From Novosphingobium sp. (GTDB lineage Bacteria > Pseudomonadota > Alphaproteobacteria > Sphingomonadales > Sphingomonadaceae), in contig JACKKY010000004.1 of assembly GCA_024236175.1 (NCBI GenBank), positions 632,501-696,500 of the forward strand: a stretch of 64,000 bases of DNA, written 5' to 3'. The translations under genes were made by a program, and so were the position numbers. Positions within the stretch are counted from its first letter, which is position 1. Each line of letters begins with the position of its first letter. The notes beneath the pieces were generated by a model. The model saw nothing but the letters and a program-made list of their open reading frames with translations. It was not told where the DNA came from and did not search any database. Positions 1 through 7,952 of this stretch are shown here, piece after piece.

Positions 1-281
1 TGTCGGTCGGGGTCGGCGGCAGCACCGGCAGCTACGGTTCTGGCGTGGGCGTCGGCATCGGCCTGAACCTGTCCGGCCCGCCGCCCGAGCAGATCGAGAC
101 CCGGCTTTCGGTGACGATCCGCGACCGCGCCAGCGGCCAGTCGCTATGGGAAGGCCGGGCGAGCTTCGCCGTCAAGGCCTCTTCGCCGCTGGCCAACAGC
201 CAGCTCGGAGCCGCGAAAATGGCCGAAGCCCTGTTCACGGGCTTTCCCGGAACCTCGGGTGAAACTATTCAGGTCAAATGA
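1..281 (+). CDS. DUF4136-like protein, C-terminal part
   Basis: The open frame enters from the left edge, so the N-terminus is missing. The visible part starts with a glycine-rich stretch (repeated VG/GS, ending VGVGIGLNLSG). An alternating hydrophobic segment follows (SVTIRDRASGQSLWEGRASF), then a short helical end with FTGFPG. This is the layout of the C-terminal half of DUF4136 envelope proteins, which are usually small lipoproteins of unknown function; that family assignment is from memory of the pattern. The stop codon overlaps the ATG of the next gene (ATGA), so the two are probably translated together. Confidence 0.55.
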   Translation, partial: SVGVGGSTGSYGSGVGVGIGLNLSGPPPEQIETRLSVTIRDRASGQSLWEGRASFAVKASSPLANSQLGAAKMAEALFTGFPGTSGETIQVK

Positions 282-1417
282 GCGACCTGGAAATCTGCGC
301 CGCATTCGATTCCGGCAACATCGAAGTCCTTTCCATTCTCGGCAGCGAAGCGGACCTGGCGATCCGGCGCGACCGGGACTCGCGGTTCTTCCAGTGGTTC
401 CATTTCCGGGTGGCCGGCGGCAAGGGACGCGGCCTGGTGCTGCGCATCACCGGACTGAACGAAGCCGCCTATCCGATGGGCTGGCCCGGTTACCGGGCCT
501 GCGTTTCCGAAGACCGCCAGTACTGGGCCCGAGCCGAAACGCAGTGGGACGAGAAGACGGGCGGCGGGACGCTGACCATCCGCTACCGGCCCGACAGCGA
601 CCTGTGCTGGTTCGCCTATTTCGCGCCCTATTCCATGGAGCGCCATCACGACCTGGTGGCGAGGATCGTCGCCGGGGATGGCGTGGATTACCGATGCCTC
701 GGCCATTCGATCGACGGCCAGCCGATAGACTGCATCGAAATGGGCGAAGGCAAGATACAGGTCTGGCTGTTCGCCCGCCAGCATCCCGGCGAAAGCATGG
801 CGGAATGGTGGATGGAAGGCGCGCTGGACTGCCTTGGCGATCCGGCCGATCCGGTCGGCCGCGCGTTGCGCCGGCAGTGCCGGCTGCACGTCGTGCCCAA
901 TGCCAATCCCGACGGTTCGTGCCGCGGCCACCTGCGGACCAACGCGATGGGCGTCAATCTCAACCGCGAATGGGACACGCCGTCAGCCGAACGTTCTCCC
1001 GAAGTCGTCGCGCTGCGCGGCGCCATGGATGAAACGGGAGTCGATTTCGCAATGGACGTGCACGGCGACGAGGCGATCCCGGCGGTGTTCCTGGCGGGCT
1101 TCGAAGGCATCCCCTCGCTCAAGCAGAAACAGCTTTCCGGCTTCCATCGCTATCGCGAGCTGCTCGCGCGCCGCACCCCCGATTTCCAGACCGGCCGCGG
1201 CTATCCGGTCGCCCGGCCCGGCAAGGGCAATCTCGCCATGGCGACCAACCAGCTCGCCGAACGCTTCGGCTGCGTGTCGATGACGCTGGAGATGCCTTTC
1301 AAGGACCATGAGCCGATGCCTTGCCCGGCGCAGGAATGGAGCCCCGAGCGCAGCAGGCTGCTCGGCCGCGATTGCCTCGCCACGCTGGTGCAATGGCTGG
1401 CGGAACGCGAAGGCTGA
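278..1417 (+). CDS. M14-family zinc carboxypeptidase, cytosolic-type
   Basis: 379 aa with no signal peptide. Zinc ligands are visible as HPGES (His169 and Glu172) and DVHGDE (His262). The probable catalytic glutamate is Glu338 in MTLEMPF. NPDG and GVNLNREW are also family signatures. The N-terminal ~120 residues form the beta-rich domain (FQWFHFRV, WFAYFAPYS) that precedes the peptidase in Nna1/CCP-like members. Such enzymes remove C-terminal residues from peptides or proteins in the cytoplasm; the substrate here is unknown. The start ATG overlaps the stop of the upstream gene. Confidence 0.85.
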   Translation: MSDLEICAAFDSGNIEVLSILGSEADLAIRRDRDSRFFQWFHFRVAGGKGRGLVLRITGLNEAAYPMGWPGYRACVSEDRQYWARAETQWDEKTGGGTLTIRYRPDSDLCWFAYFAPYSMERHHDLVARIVAGDGVDYRCLGHSIDGQPIDCIEMGEGKIQVWLFARQHPGESMAEWWMEGALDCLGDPADPVGRALRRQCRLHVVPNANPDGSCRGHLRTNAMGVNLNREWDTPSAERSPEVVALRGAMDETGVDFAMDVHGDEAIPAVFLAGFEGIPSLKQKQLSGFHRYRELLARRTPDFQTGRGYPVARPGKGNLAMATNQLAERFGCVSMTLEMPFKDHEPMPCPAQEWSPERSRLLGRDCLATLVQWLAEREG

Positions 1418-1432
1418 AACGCCGCCGTCCGG

Positions 1433-1855
1433 CTAGTCGGACCGGTCGAACCGCATGGTCCCGGCGAAGCGGACCTGCCCCTCGTTGTCGAGCGGGTGAT
1501 TGATCCCGTCGAGGACCGGCACTTCCGCGAAGTCATAGGGGCTCACGCCGTCGAGGCAGGCGACGTTGATCGCGTACTGGCTTGGGTCGAGCCGGCGCTG
1601 ATGGTGGGTATAGATGCCGCATTTCGAACAGAAATAATGTTCCGCGGTCTGCGTGTTGAAGTCATAGGCCGAAAGGCAGTCCTCGCCCGCCGTGACCTTG
1701 AAGTCGCCAAGCTGGGCGAAAACCATGACGGCACCGCGCATCCGGCAGATCGAGCAATTGCAGCGCAGGACCTTGTCGAAACCGTCGGCCAGCCGCGCCT
1801 CGAACCGCACGCTGCCGCAATGGCAGTGCCCGGTGACTTTCTCATCCTTGCCCAT
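1433..1855 (-). CDS. GFA-family (glutathione-dependent formaldehyde-activating-like) protein
   Basis: About 140 aa from the chosen ATG. The metal-binding cysteines are in order: CHCGSVRF near the N-terminus, CNCSICRMRG in the middle and CSKCGIYTHH later. This is the GFA/CENP-V fold. Family members bind zinc, and most are not proven formaldehyde-activating enzymes, so the function is open. The frame also extends 19 codons upstream to a GTG at 1912, but the residues before the ATG at 1855 do not look like family sequence. The gene is convergent with the carboxypeptidase, 15 bp away. Confidence 0.8.
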   Translation of the reverse strand: MGKDEKVTGHCHCGSVRFEARLADGFDKVLRCNCSICRMRGAVMVFAQLGDFKVTAGEDCLSAYDFNTQTAEHYFCSKCGIYTHHQRRLDPSQYAINVACLDGVSPYDFAEVPVLDGINHPLDNEGQVRFAGTMRFDRSD

Positions 1856-2183
1856 GCTTCGCACCCGCTGTTCGCAATCTGGAAAACCATGGCCTAGCGA
1901 ACCGGCAGACACGTCGCAACGGCGGCTCGGGCGGACCGGGCATGGGGCGGGCCGGACGCACCGATTGGCATCCTAAATCCAACCGTTCATCGCTGCGATC
2001 TTGCGGGGGAAAAAGCCGAGTCATACGATAGGGCGTGCTTTCGGCGGTCGCGGGACCTGGTGCAGAAGAGTCGCCAGGCGAATCAAGCAGAAGTCGGTCA
2101 GGTTCCTGGCCGATTCTTCATCGAAGGATCTCTGACAGCCGCATGGCCGCACATGGTCGTTCGAATCACTGAGGAGTAAGACA
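1856..2183. other. Intergenic region without a recognised gene
   Basis: About 330 bp between the GFA gene and the small protein at 2184. I see no convincing coding frame, tRNA or hairpin with a T-run. The only clear signal is a GAGGAG-like ribosome binding site at about 2170-2175, in front of the next gene. Its promoter presumably lies here. Confidence 0.5.
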
Positions 2184-2648
2184 ATGGCGCGTATTTTTCT
2201 GAGCGAAGGCGAAACATACGGTACGATCGGCCCGTTTTCGGCCACCGATGTGATCGGCACGAACGGCAATGAAACCGTCTACGTCGCCGGCAACGGCAAC
2301 GCGATCTTCGATCCGTCGTTCAATCGCGGCGGCGACGAAATCATCATCGACGGCGACGCCGCCACCTTCGAAGGCGCACGCTCGGGGTCGAGCTTCCTGG
2401 TGACCGGGGGTATCGGCGCGCAAATCGTCATTCCCGTCGGCGCGGGAGGTACGACGCTCACGTTCGACGACGGCTCCTTCACCCTGCTGTTCGACGGCAC
2501 GAACGTCCTGCTCGGCGCACAGGTCATCACCGCTTCGCCCGAGACGCTGGACGATCTCGAAAGCATGCCCGCCCTGTCGGCCAGCTTCGAAGGGCCGCCC
2601 GCTGACACCACGCCGCCGGTCGATTCGAACGTCCTCAATCTGGGCTGA
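2184..2648 (+). CDS. Small beta-rich protein resembling domains of secreted RTX-type/adhesin proteins
   Basis: 154 aa, acidic, rich in Gly, Asp and Thr, and without cysteine. It has no N-terminal signal peptide. The body has short beta-strand-like repeats (NETVYVAGNGNAIFDPSFN, GGDEIIIDGDAATFEG, SSFLVTGGIG, TTLTFDDGSFTLLF). This pattern recalls modules of large sphingomonad surface or type I-secreted proteins, here standing alone. The C-terminus is low-complexity (PPADTTPPVDSN) and acidic. A good Shine-Dalgarno (GAGGAGTAAGAC) precedes the ATG. No secretion genes lie beside it. Function is unknown and the resemblance is from memory. Confidence 0.6.
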   Translation: MARIFLSEGETYGTIGPFSATDVIGTNGNETVYVAGNGNAIFDPSFNRGGDEIIIDGDAATFEGARSGSSFLVTGGIGAQIVIPVGAGGTTLTFDDGSFTLLFDGTNVLLGAQVITASPETLDDLESMPALSASFEGPPADTTPPVDSNVLNLG

Positions 2649-2659
2649 GCGACGTCCCG

Positions 2660-3103
2660 CTATCCGGCGGGGCCCTGTCCGATCGTCTGGGGGCCAAAGG
2701 CCAGCGGCAACAGTTCTGAAAGCCGCATTTCGCGCAGGTCGTTTCCGCCTGCGCACCAGACGAGCGGATCGGTCCCGCCCATCTGCGCCAGTTCCGTCAG
2801 GACCTGCCGGCAGCGCCCGCAAGGCGTCACCATGCTGCCGGCAGCGGGTTCACCCGGCTTGCCGGCTGTCACCGCCACCGCGACCAGTCCCCCTCGCCTT
2901 CCCTCGTTCATGGCGGCTGCAACCGCAACCGTCTCCGCACAGAGTGAAAGGCCGTAGCTGGCATTTTCCACGTTGGCGCCGGTAACGACCGTGCCGTCGG
3001 CGAAGGCCAGCGCCGCCCCGACATGAAAGCCCGAATAGGGTGCATAGGCCCGGGCCGAGGCATCCCGAGCCGCCTGCAGCAGGGTGTCGCGATCGACGCT
3101 CAC
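2660..3103 (-). CDS. cdd: Cytidine deaminase
   Basis: 147 aa, starting at a GTG that overlaps the stop of the upstream lysozyme-like gene (GTGA), so the start is set by translational coupling. The zinc site is CAETVAV (HAE/CAE motif with the catalytic Glu) followed by PCGRCRQV, which supplies the other two cysteines. SGFHVGAAL and GANVENASYG are the substrate-binding signatures of the homotetrameric family. The enzyme converts cytidine or deoxycytidine to uridine or deoxyuridine in pyrimidine salvage. It is the last gene of a three-gene minus-strand run. Confidence 0.93.
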   Translation of the reverse strand: MSVDRDTLLQAARDASARAYAPYSGFHVGAALAFADGTVVTGANVENASYGLSLCAETVAVAAAMNEGRRGGLVAVAVTAGKPGEPAAGSMVTPCGRCRQVLTELAQMGGTDPLVWCAGGNDLREMRLSELLPLAFGPQTIGQGPAG

Positions 3104-3801
3104 GGCTGCACCACCACCCAGCGCAGCGGTTCGCGGTCCGCCTCGTTGGCAAGCGAGGTGTTGGCCGTCCACAGGGTCCACGGCCGGCCGCCGTAGTCCG
3201 GCTGGAAACGGTCGCGCACCAGCCACAGGTTGCGGTCGACCCGGGCGGCGATCCCGTAGCGTTCCTCGAACCGTTCGGAGACCTTGAGCAGCGCCGGCTT
3301 GCCGGTATGCGTCTCGACCTGGTTGAGGAAAGTGGTGAGCTCGCTTTCGATCGCGGCATCGCTCACTCTGATCGGGCAGTCGTCGGCCAGCATGTCCAGC
3401 TCCACCGCCGGCGGCAGCAGCGCAGGGTCGCGCGGCACCACCGTCACGAAATTCCCGGCCTGCTTCTCGGCCGGCTGGCAGGGATCGTAGCGGTGCACGG
3501 CGCCGACCTGAAGCTCGGCCGCGCGGGCCTGTTCGAGATTGTGCGAGAAGACGGGATCGCGGGCGAATGCGCTCGCACTCGCGTCGATATAGGCGAAGTC
3601 GGCGCCGATCGCCTTGATCGATCGCCAGTTGACCTCTCCGTCCTGCGAACCGATCTCGACGCCCTGGATCGGATAGGCATCGCGCCCGGGCAGCCAGTGA
3701 TGCAGGTGCCACCAGCCGAAGCCGCCCGCGAGCGCGGCGACGAGCGCCAGCCCTCCCAGCAGGCGCAGCTGTGTTCGGCTGCTTGCCTTCCTTCTAGCCA
3801 T
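3100..3801 (-). CDS. GH25-like (lysozyme family) membrane-anchored protein with altered catalytic acids
   Basis: 233 aa. A basic N-terminus and one hydrophobic segment (about residues 13-28) suggest a signal anchor, placing the rest in the periplasm. The body follows the GH25 muramidase order: GVEIGSQDG, DFAYIDAS, VGAVHRYDPCQP, NFVTVVPRDP, PPAVELDML. Where active GH25 enzymes normally have an Asp in the first motif and DxE in the later one, this protein has Glu49 and Glu134-Leu-Asp136. The acids are exchanged, and muramidase activity is uncertain. It lies between UPF0262 and cdd on the same strand, overlapping cdd by 4 bp. Confidence 0.75.
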   Translation of the reverse strand: MARRKASSRTQLRLLGGLALVAALAGGFGWWHLHHWLPGRDAYPIQGVEIGSQDGEVNWRSIKAIGADFAYIDASASAFARDPVFSHNLEQARAAELQVGAVHRYDPCQPAEKQAGNFVTVVPRDPALLPPAVELDMLADDCPIRVSDAAIESELTTFLNQVETHTGKPALLKVSERFEERYGIAARVDRNLWLVRDRFQPDYGGRPWTLWTANTSLANEADREPLRWVVVQP

Positions 3802-3835
3802 TGTCGAAAAGCACCCCCTCGGGCTCCAGCGGAGC

Positions 3836-4318
3836 TTATCCCCTGATATGCAGTACGCAGATCAGCGTAAAGAGTCGCCGGGCCGTATCGAAGTCGGTCT
3901 CCACCTTGCCGTCGAGCCTTTCCAGCAGCAGTTCCGCCGCCTCGTTGTGGATACCGCGCCGGGCCATGTCGATCGTTTCGATCTCCTGCGCCGTCGCCTT
4001 GCGAATCGCCTGGTAGTAGCTGTCGCAGATCGCGAAATATTCGCGGATCGGCCGGCGGAAGCGGCCAAGGCCGAGGATCAGGGACTCAAGCTCGCCGCCG
4101 TCCTCGTCGGCAATCTCCAGCACCAGCCGGCCGTCCTTGACCGAAAGGCGCAGGCGGTACGGCCCCTCATGCCCGGCCGCGAAAGACCTCAGCGGCTTGA
4201 AACTGTTTTCCTCGATCAGGTCGAAAATGGCGATGCGCCGCTCCTGCTCGATATCGGCGTTGCGCCATAGAATGGTCGCCTCGTCGAGTTCGATATGGGA
4301 GATGCGCGGGTCGGACAT
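3836..4318 (-). CDS. UPF0262 family protein
   Basis: 160 aa, matching the usual length of the family. The recognisable pieces are ISHIELDEATILWRN at the N-terminus, ERRIAIFDLIEENSF, GPYRLRLSVKDGRLVLEI in the middle, and a C-terminal block (REYFAICDSYYQAI, IETIDMARRGIHNEAAELL). The family is alphaproteobacterial and has no known function. I chose the ATG at 4318 because the family begins here; the same frame stays open far into dnaB on the opposite strand. It is first in a run with the GH25-like gene (34 bp) and cdd, and divergent from dnaB. Confidence 0.85.
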   Translation of the reverse strand: MSDPRISHIELDEATILWRNADIEQERRIAIFDLIEENSFKPLRSFAAGHEGPYRLRLSVKDGRLVLEIADEDGGELESLILGLGRFRRPIREYFAICDSYYQAIRKATAQEIETIDMARRGIHNEAAELLLERLDGKVETDFDTARRLFTLICVLHIRG

Positions 4319-4369
4319 AAGGGGCGGGCTTTTCGCAGATGCAACATTTCGGAGCAAGCCAAAGCTCGA

Positions 4370-4384
4370 TCCACAGCTTGTGGA
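4370..4384. promoter_or_regulatory. Inverted repeat resembling DnaA-box half sites upstream of dnaB
   Basis: TCCACA-GCT-TGTGGA is a perfect 6-3-6 inverted repeat in the divergent region between UPF0262 and dnaB. Each arm contains the CCACA core of a DnaA box. The left flank reads CGATCCACA (7 of 9 to TTATCCACA). The right flank, read in reverse, is TTATTCCACA, with one extra T. It may be a regulator site or chance; no binding evidence exists. Confidence 0.25.
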
Positions 4385-4444
4385 ATAAAACAGATGACGT
4401 GAGTTCTTGCTACGCGAATCCCATAAGCGCATTGTGCCCGACCC

Positions 4445-5956
4445 ATGGCCGACCAAGCTCTCCTCTTCCGCCAAGACGAGCCCGCGACGCGCTCGCTTCC
4501 CGCCAATATCGAGGCGGAAGCCGCGTTTCTCGGCGCGGTTCTGATCGACAATCGCGTGATCGAGGACTTGCCGACTCAGCTTGTCCCTTCGCATTTCTAC
4601 GAGCCGGTGCACGGCCGGATCTACGAGCGGATTCTGCAGCTTCTCGACCGCAGCGCCGTCGTCACGCCGGTGACGCTGCGCCCCTATTTCGAATCGGACG
4701 AGGCTCTCAAGGAACTCGGCGGGCTGGCCTATCTCGCCCGGCTTACCGCGGACGGCCAGGGCCTGCTGGCCGCGCGCGAGCTTGCCCAGCAGATCTACGA
4801 CCTTGCGCTGTTGCGCGAACTTATCATGGTCGGGCGCAATCTCGTCGACAGCGCAATGGACACGTCCGAGACGGTCTCGCCGATGGAGCAGGTCGAGAAT
4901 GCCGAGGCGGCGCTTTACAACGTCGCCGAAGGCGTTTCCGAAAACAGCCAGGCGCTGAGCTTCAGCTCCGCGACCCGCACCGCCATCCAGGGTATCGAGA
5001 AGGCGCTCAATTCCGGCGGCCATATCTCGGGAAAGACCACCGGGCTGACCAGCCTTAACGAACGGGTCGGCGGGCTTCACGATTCCGACCTCATCATCCT
5101 CGCCGGACGACCGGGCATGGGCAAGACCTCCCTTGCCACGAACATCGCCTTCAACGCCGCCAACCGCCTGCTCGACGACATCAAGGACGGCATCGAGGCG
5201 AAGGATTCGGTGGGCGCGCCGGTAGCCTTCTTCAGCCTGGAAATGAGCGCCGACCAGCTCGCCACCCGCATCCTCGCGGAGCAATCGGGCATTTCAAGCT
5301 CGAACCTGCGCATGGGGCGGATCAGCCGCGAGGATTTCCAGCAGCTGTCCTTCGCCAGCCAGCGGCTCGCTGAGCTGCCGCTCTACATCGACGATACCCC
5401 CGCCCTCACCATCGCCGCCCTGCGCACCAGGGCGCGGCGGCTCAAGCGGCGGCACGATATCGGGCTGATCATCGTCGACTACCTGCAACTTCTCCAGGGC
5501 ACGAGCAGCCGGGGCAGCGACAACCGCGTCAACGAGATTTCCGAAATCAGCCGCGGCCTGAAAACGCTGGCCAAGGAACTGAACGTTCCGGTGATCGCGC
5601 TTTCCCAGCTTTCGCGCGCCGTCGAGAGCCGCGACGACAAGCGCCCCCAGCTTTCCGACCTGCGCGAATCGGGCTCGATCGAGCAGGACGCCGACATGGT
5701 GTGGTTCATCTTCCGCGAGGAGTACTACGTCCTCGCCCGTGAGCCGAAGAAGGCGCAGGACGGCGACGGCGCCGACGTCGTCGAGAAGCACGACAAGTGG
5801 ATGGAAGAGCGAGCCCGGGTGCACAATCTGGCCGAGCTGATCGTCGCCAAGCAGCGCCACGGCGCGACCGGCAAGGTCACCCTGCTGTTCGATGCAGGCA
5901 TCACCCGCTTCTCCGACCTTGCCGATGACGGCGCTGCCGGCGACCGGTATGACTGA
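4445..5956 (+). CDS. dnaB: Replicative DNA helicase DnaB
   Basis: 503 aa, a normal length, with no intein. The N-terminal primase-interacting domain starts at about residue 17 (NIEAEAAFLGAVLIDNRVIEDLP). The RecA-like motor carries Walker A GRPGMGKTS with Lys227, the Walker B region IIVDYLQLL, and downstream VIALSQLSRAVESR and SDLRESGSIEQDADMVWF. It unwinds DNA at the replication fork as a hexamer. Its last 8 bp overlap the start of the SDR-like gene at 5949. The upstream region is shared with the divergent UPF0262 gene. Confidence 0.97.
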   Translation: MADQALLFRQDEPATRSLPANIEAEAAFLGAVLIDNRVIEDLPTQLVPSHFYEPVHGRIYERILQLLDRSAVVTPVTLRPYFESDEALKELGGLAYLARLTADGQGLLAARELAQQIYDLALLRELIMVGRNLVDSAMDTSETVSPMEQVENAEAALYNVAEGVSENSQALSFSSATRTAIQGIEKALNSGGHISGKTTGLTSLNERVGGLHDSDLIILAGRPGMGKTSLATNIAFNAANRLLDDIKDGIEAKDSVGAPVAFFSLEMSADQLATRILAEQSGISSSNLRMGRISREDFQQLSFASQRLAELPLYIDDTPALTIAALRTRARRLKRRHDIGLIIVDYLQLLQGTSSRGSDNRVNEISEISRGLKTLAKELNVPVIALSQLSRAVESRDDKRPQLSDLRESGSIEQDADMVWFIFREEYYVLAREPKKAQDGDGADVVEKHDKWMEERARVHNLAELIVAKQRHGATGKVTLLFDAGITRFSDLADDGAAGDRYD

Positions 5957-6695
5957 CAGCAAGGTGATGCTGATCACCGGCGGCAGCGGCTCGGTCGGGG
6001 CCGCGATCGCGCGCGAAGCCCTGTCGCAAGGCTGGGCAGTGGTCGTTCATGGACGCAATGCCGGAAAGCTTGGCGAACTGGTGGACATGTTGCGGCCCGT
6101 TGGTCCCGCCGAGGCGGTCGCGCTCGACATGTGGCAGGACGAGGCCGCCGAACGGCTGATCACCGAAGCCGCGGCCAAGTTCGGGCGGCTCGATGCGGTG
6201 GTCGATTGCGTCGCGACCGGTCCGTCAGGCCCCAGGATCACGGGCTTTTTCAAGGATACAGAGCCGGCGGGCTACACGCCGTTCTACAACCTGTCGGCAG
6301 CGTGGTTCCAGCGCCTTGCCCATGCCGCCTACCCGCACCTGCAGGAGCGCGGCGGTACGCTGATCGGCTTTATTTCCGACGCAGGCCGCTTCGCCGCTCC
6401 GCGCCAGACGATCATCGGCGCAGCCCGAGCGGCCGAGATCGGATTCATCCGCAACTTCGCGGTCGAGGCGGCGCGCGACGGCATCCGCGCCCACTGCCTC
6501 TCGCCGAGTTACGTCGAAGGCAGCGAGAGCGCGCGCAAGATGGGCTCCGAACGGATGGCCAAGGCTGCGCAGCGCGCCGGGCTCGGCCTGCCTAGCGCGG
6601 AGGACATCGCCCCGATCACGGTCTTCCTGTGCGGCGACGGCGCGGCCAAGATCACCGGTCAGGTCATCAGTATCAACGGCGGGCTCAACGCCTAG
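5949..6695 (+). CDS. SDR-fold oxidoreductase-like protein lacking the usual Tyr/Lys pair
   Basis: 248 aa. The start is the ATG at 5949, inside the last codons of dnaB, because the Rossmann strand begins directly after it (VMLITGGSGSVG). The cofactor glycine motif is therefore present. At the SDR active-site position the protein reads SDAGRFAAPRQ then TIIGAARAA. Anchored on the conserved GIRAHCLSP block downstream, the YxxxK catalytic pair is replaced by IxxxR. It could be a non-canonical reductase or a nucleotide-binding protein. Overlap with dnaB implies coupled expression. Confidence 0.75.
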   Translation: MTDSKVMLITGGSGSVGAAIAREALSQGWAVVVHGRNAGKLGELVDMLRPVGPAEAVALDMWQDEAAERLITEAAAKFGRLDAVVDCVATGPSGPRITGFFKDTEPAGYTPFYNLSAAWFQRLAHAAYPHLQERGGTLIGFISDAGRFAAPRQTIIGAARAAEIGFIRNFAVEAARDGIRAHCLSPSYVEGSESARKMGSERMAKAAQRAGLGLPSAEDIAPITVFLCGDGAAKITGQVISINGGLNA

Positions 6696-7855
6696 GCCAG
6701 CGCGCGGCGGAAGGCGGCCAGCCTTTCCGCCGCCTCGTCGAGCACGGCATCGCCTTTCGCGAAGCAGAAGCGCACCACGCCGGCGGGTGCCTCACCCTCG
6801 AACAGGGCCGAGACGGGAATGGATGCGACGCCCGCCTCGCGCACCGCTCGCTCGCTGAACTCGCGATCGGTGAGCGCAATCCCCGAGGCGGCAAGGTCGA
6901 CGCAGAGAAACCAGGTCGCGGCATTGGGCAGGACGTCGAAATCTGCCTCCGTGAGCCCGCGCGACAGGCGCCGGCGCGATGCCGCCCAGTTCGCCCGCTG
7001 CTCCGCGAACCACGCCTGCGGCTTGGCCAATCCCTCGGCCACCGCCCATTGCAGCGCCGGCGGTGTCGCATAGGTCAGGAACTGGTGAGCCCTGCCCAGC
7101 GCCTCCGCCATTTCCGGGGCGGCGCACATCCAGCCGACCTTCCAGCCGGTCAGCCCGAATATCTTGCCGGCCGATCCGATCTTCACCGCGCGGTCCGACA
7201 TGCCGGGAAAGTCCAGCAGGGAGCGGTGGACCAGGCCGTCGAAGCGGACATCTTCCCACACCTCGTCGCAGACCGCGGTCAGCCCGTGCCGCACGCAAAG
7301 CCGTGCGATTTGCGCGAGCTCAGCTTCGCCGGCGACCGTCCCGGCGGGATTGAGCGGATCGTTGAACATCAACAGCTTGGTGCGCGCAGTTATCGCCTGC
7401 TCGAGCTTGTTGATGGGATAGCGCCAATGCGGCGGGCTCAGCGGCACCGAGACGGCAACGCCCCCTGCCCTGCGCACCATCGGGGCATAGGCATCGTAGG
7501 CCGGCTGGAACAGGATCACCTCGTCGCCGGGATCGACCAGCGCAAGGACGCTGGCGGCAATTGCCTCGGTCGCACCGGAGGTTACGATCACCTGCTCACG
7601 TGAAAACTCCAGGCCCTGACGCCGGGCGTAGAAGCCGCAGATCGCGTCGCGCAGCTCCGGCAGGCCCGCCCCCGGTGGATACTGGTTCGACTTTTCCCGG
7701 AGCGCTCTTGCCGCTGCCTCGATCAATTCGGGCGGTCCCTGTTCGTCGGGAAATCCCTGCCCCAGATTGATCGCACCGAGTTGGCGGGCAAGTCCCGACA
7801 TATGCTCGAAAATGGTCGTTTCCATCTCCGCATAGATCGGATTGATCCGCACCAA
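6692..7855 (-). CDS. PLP-dependent class I/II aminotransferase
   Basis: 387 aa of fold-type I aminotransferase. Visible motifs are INLGQGFPDEQGP at the N-terminus, NQYPPGAGLPELR, TSGATEAIAA (phosphate contact), DPLNPAG, CDEVWEDVRFDG, and the PLP lysine in IGSAGKIFGLTGWKVGW (Lys231). It is closest in pattern to the kynurenine/methionine aminotransferase group, which is an inference. The start is TTG at 7855 or the adjacent GTG at 7852, with a GGGAG site upstream; the next ATG is residue 11. The 3' end overlaps the convergent SDR-like gene by 4 bp. Confidence 0.87.
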   Translation of the reverse strand: MVRINPIYAEMETTIFEHMSGLARQLGAINLGQGFPDEQGPPELIEAAARALREKSNQYPPGAGLPELRDAICGFYARRQGLEFSREQVIVTSGATEAIAASVLALVDPGDEVILFQPAYDAYAPMVRRAGGVAVSVPLSPPHWRYPINKLEQAITARTKLLMFNDPLNPAGTVAGEAELAQIARLCVRHGLTAVCDEVWEDVRFDGLVHRSLLDFPGMSDRAVKIGSAGKIFGLTGWKVGWMCAAPEMAEALGRAHQFLTYATPPALQWAVAEGLAKPQAWFAEQRANWAASRRRLSRGLTEADFDVLPNAATWFLCVDLAASGIALTDREFSERAVREAGVASIPVSALFEGEAPAGVVRFCFAKGDAVLDEAAERLAAFRRALA

Positions 7856-7952
7856 GTCCCTTAGCTCCCGCCTTGTCCGAAGGTTTGCCTATAGGAGCCC
7901 CGGCTCGATTGGAATACGCAGGCAGGACAGGACAGAATTGGGAGATGGAATT

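Noticed and set aside
2021..2269. A small 82-codon minus-strand frame in the gap before the beta-rich protein
   Set aside because: No ribosome site, no conserved pattern, and it runs over the start of a better-supported gene.
3836..5284. A 482-codon minus-strand frame that extends UPF0262 into dnaB
   Set aside because: Only the last 160 codons match a family; the rest is antisense to dnaB, so the start at 4318 is used.
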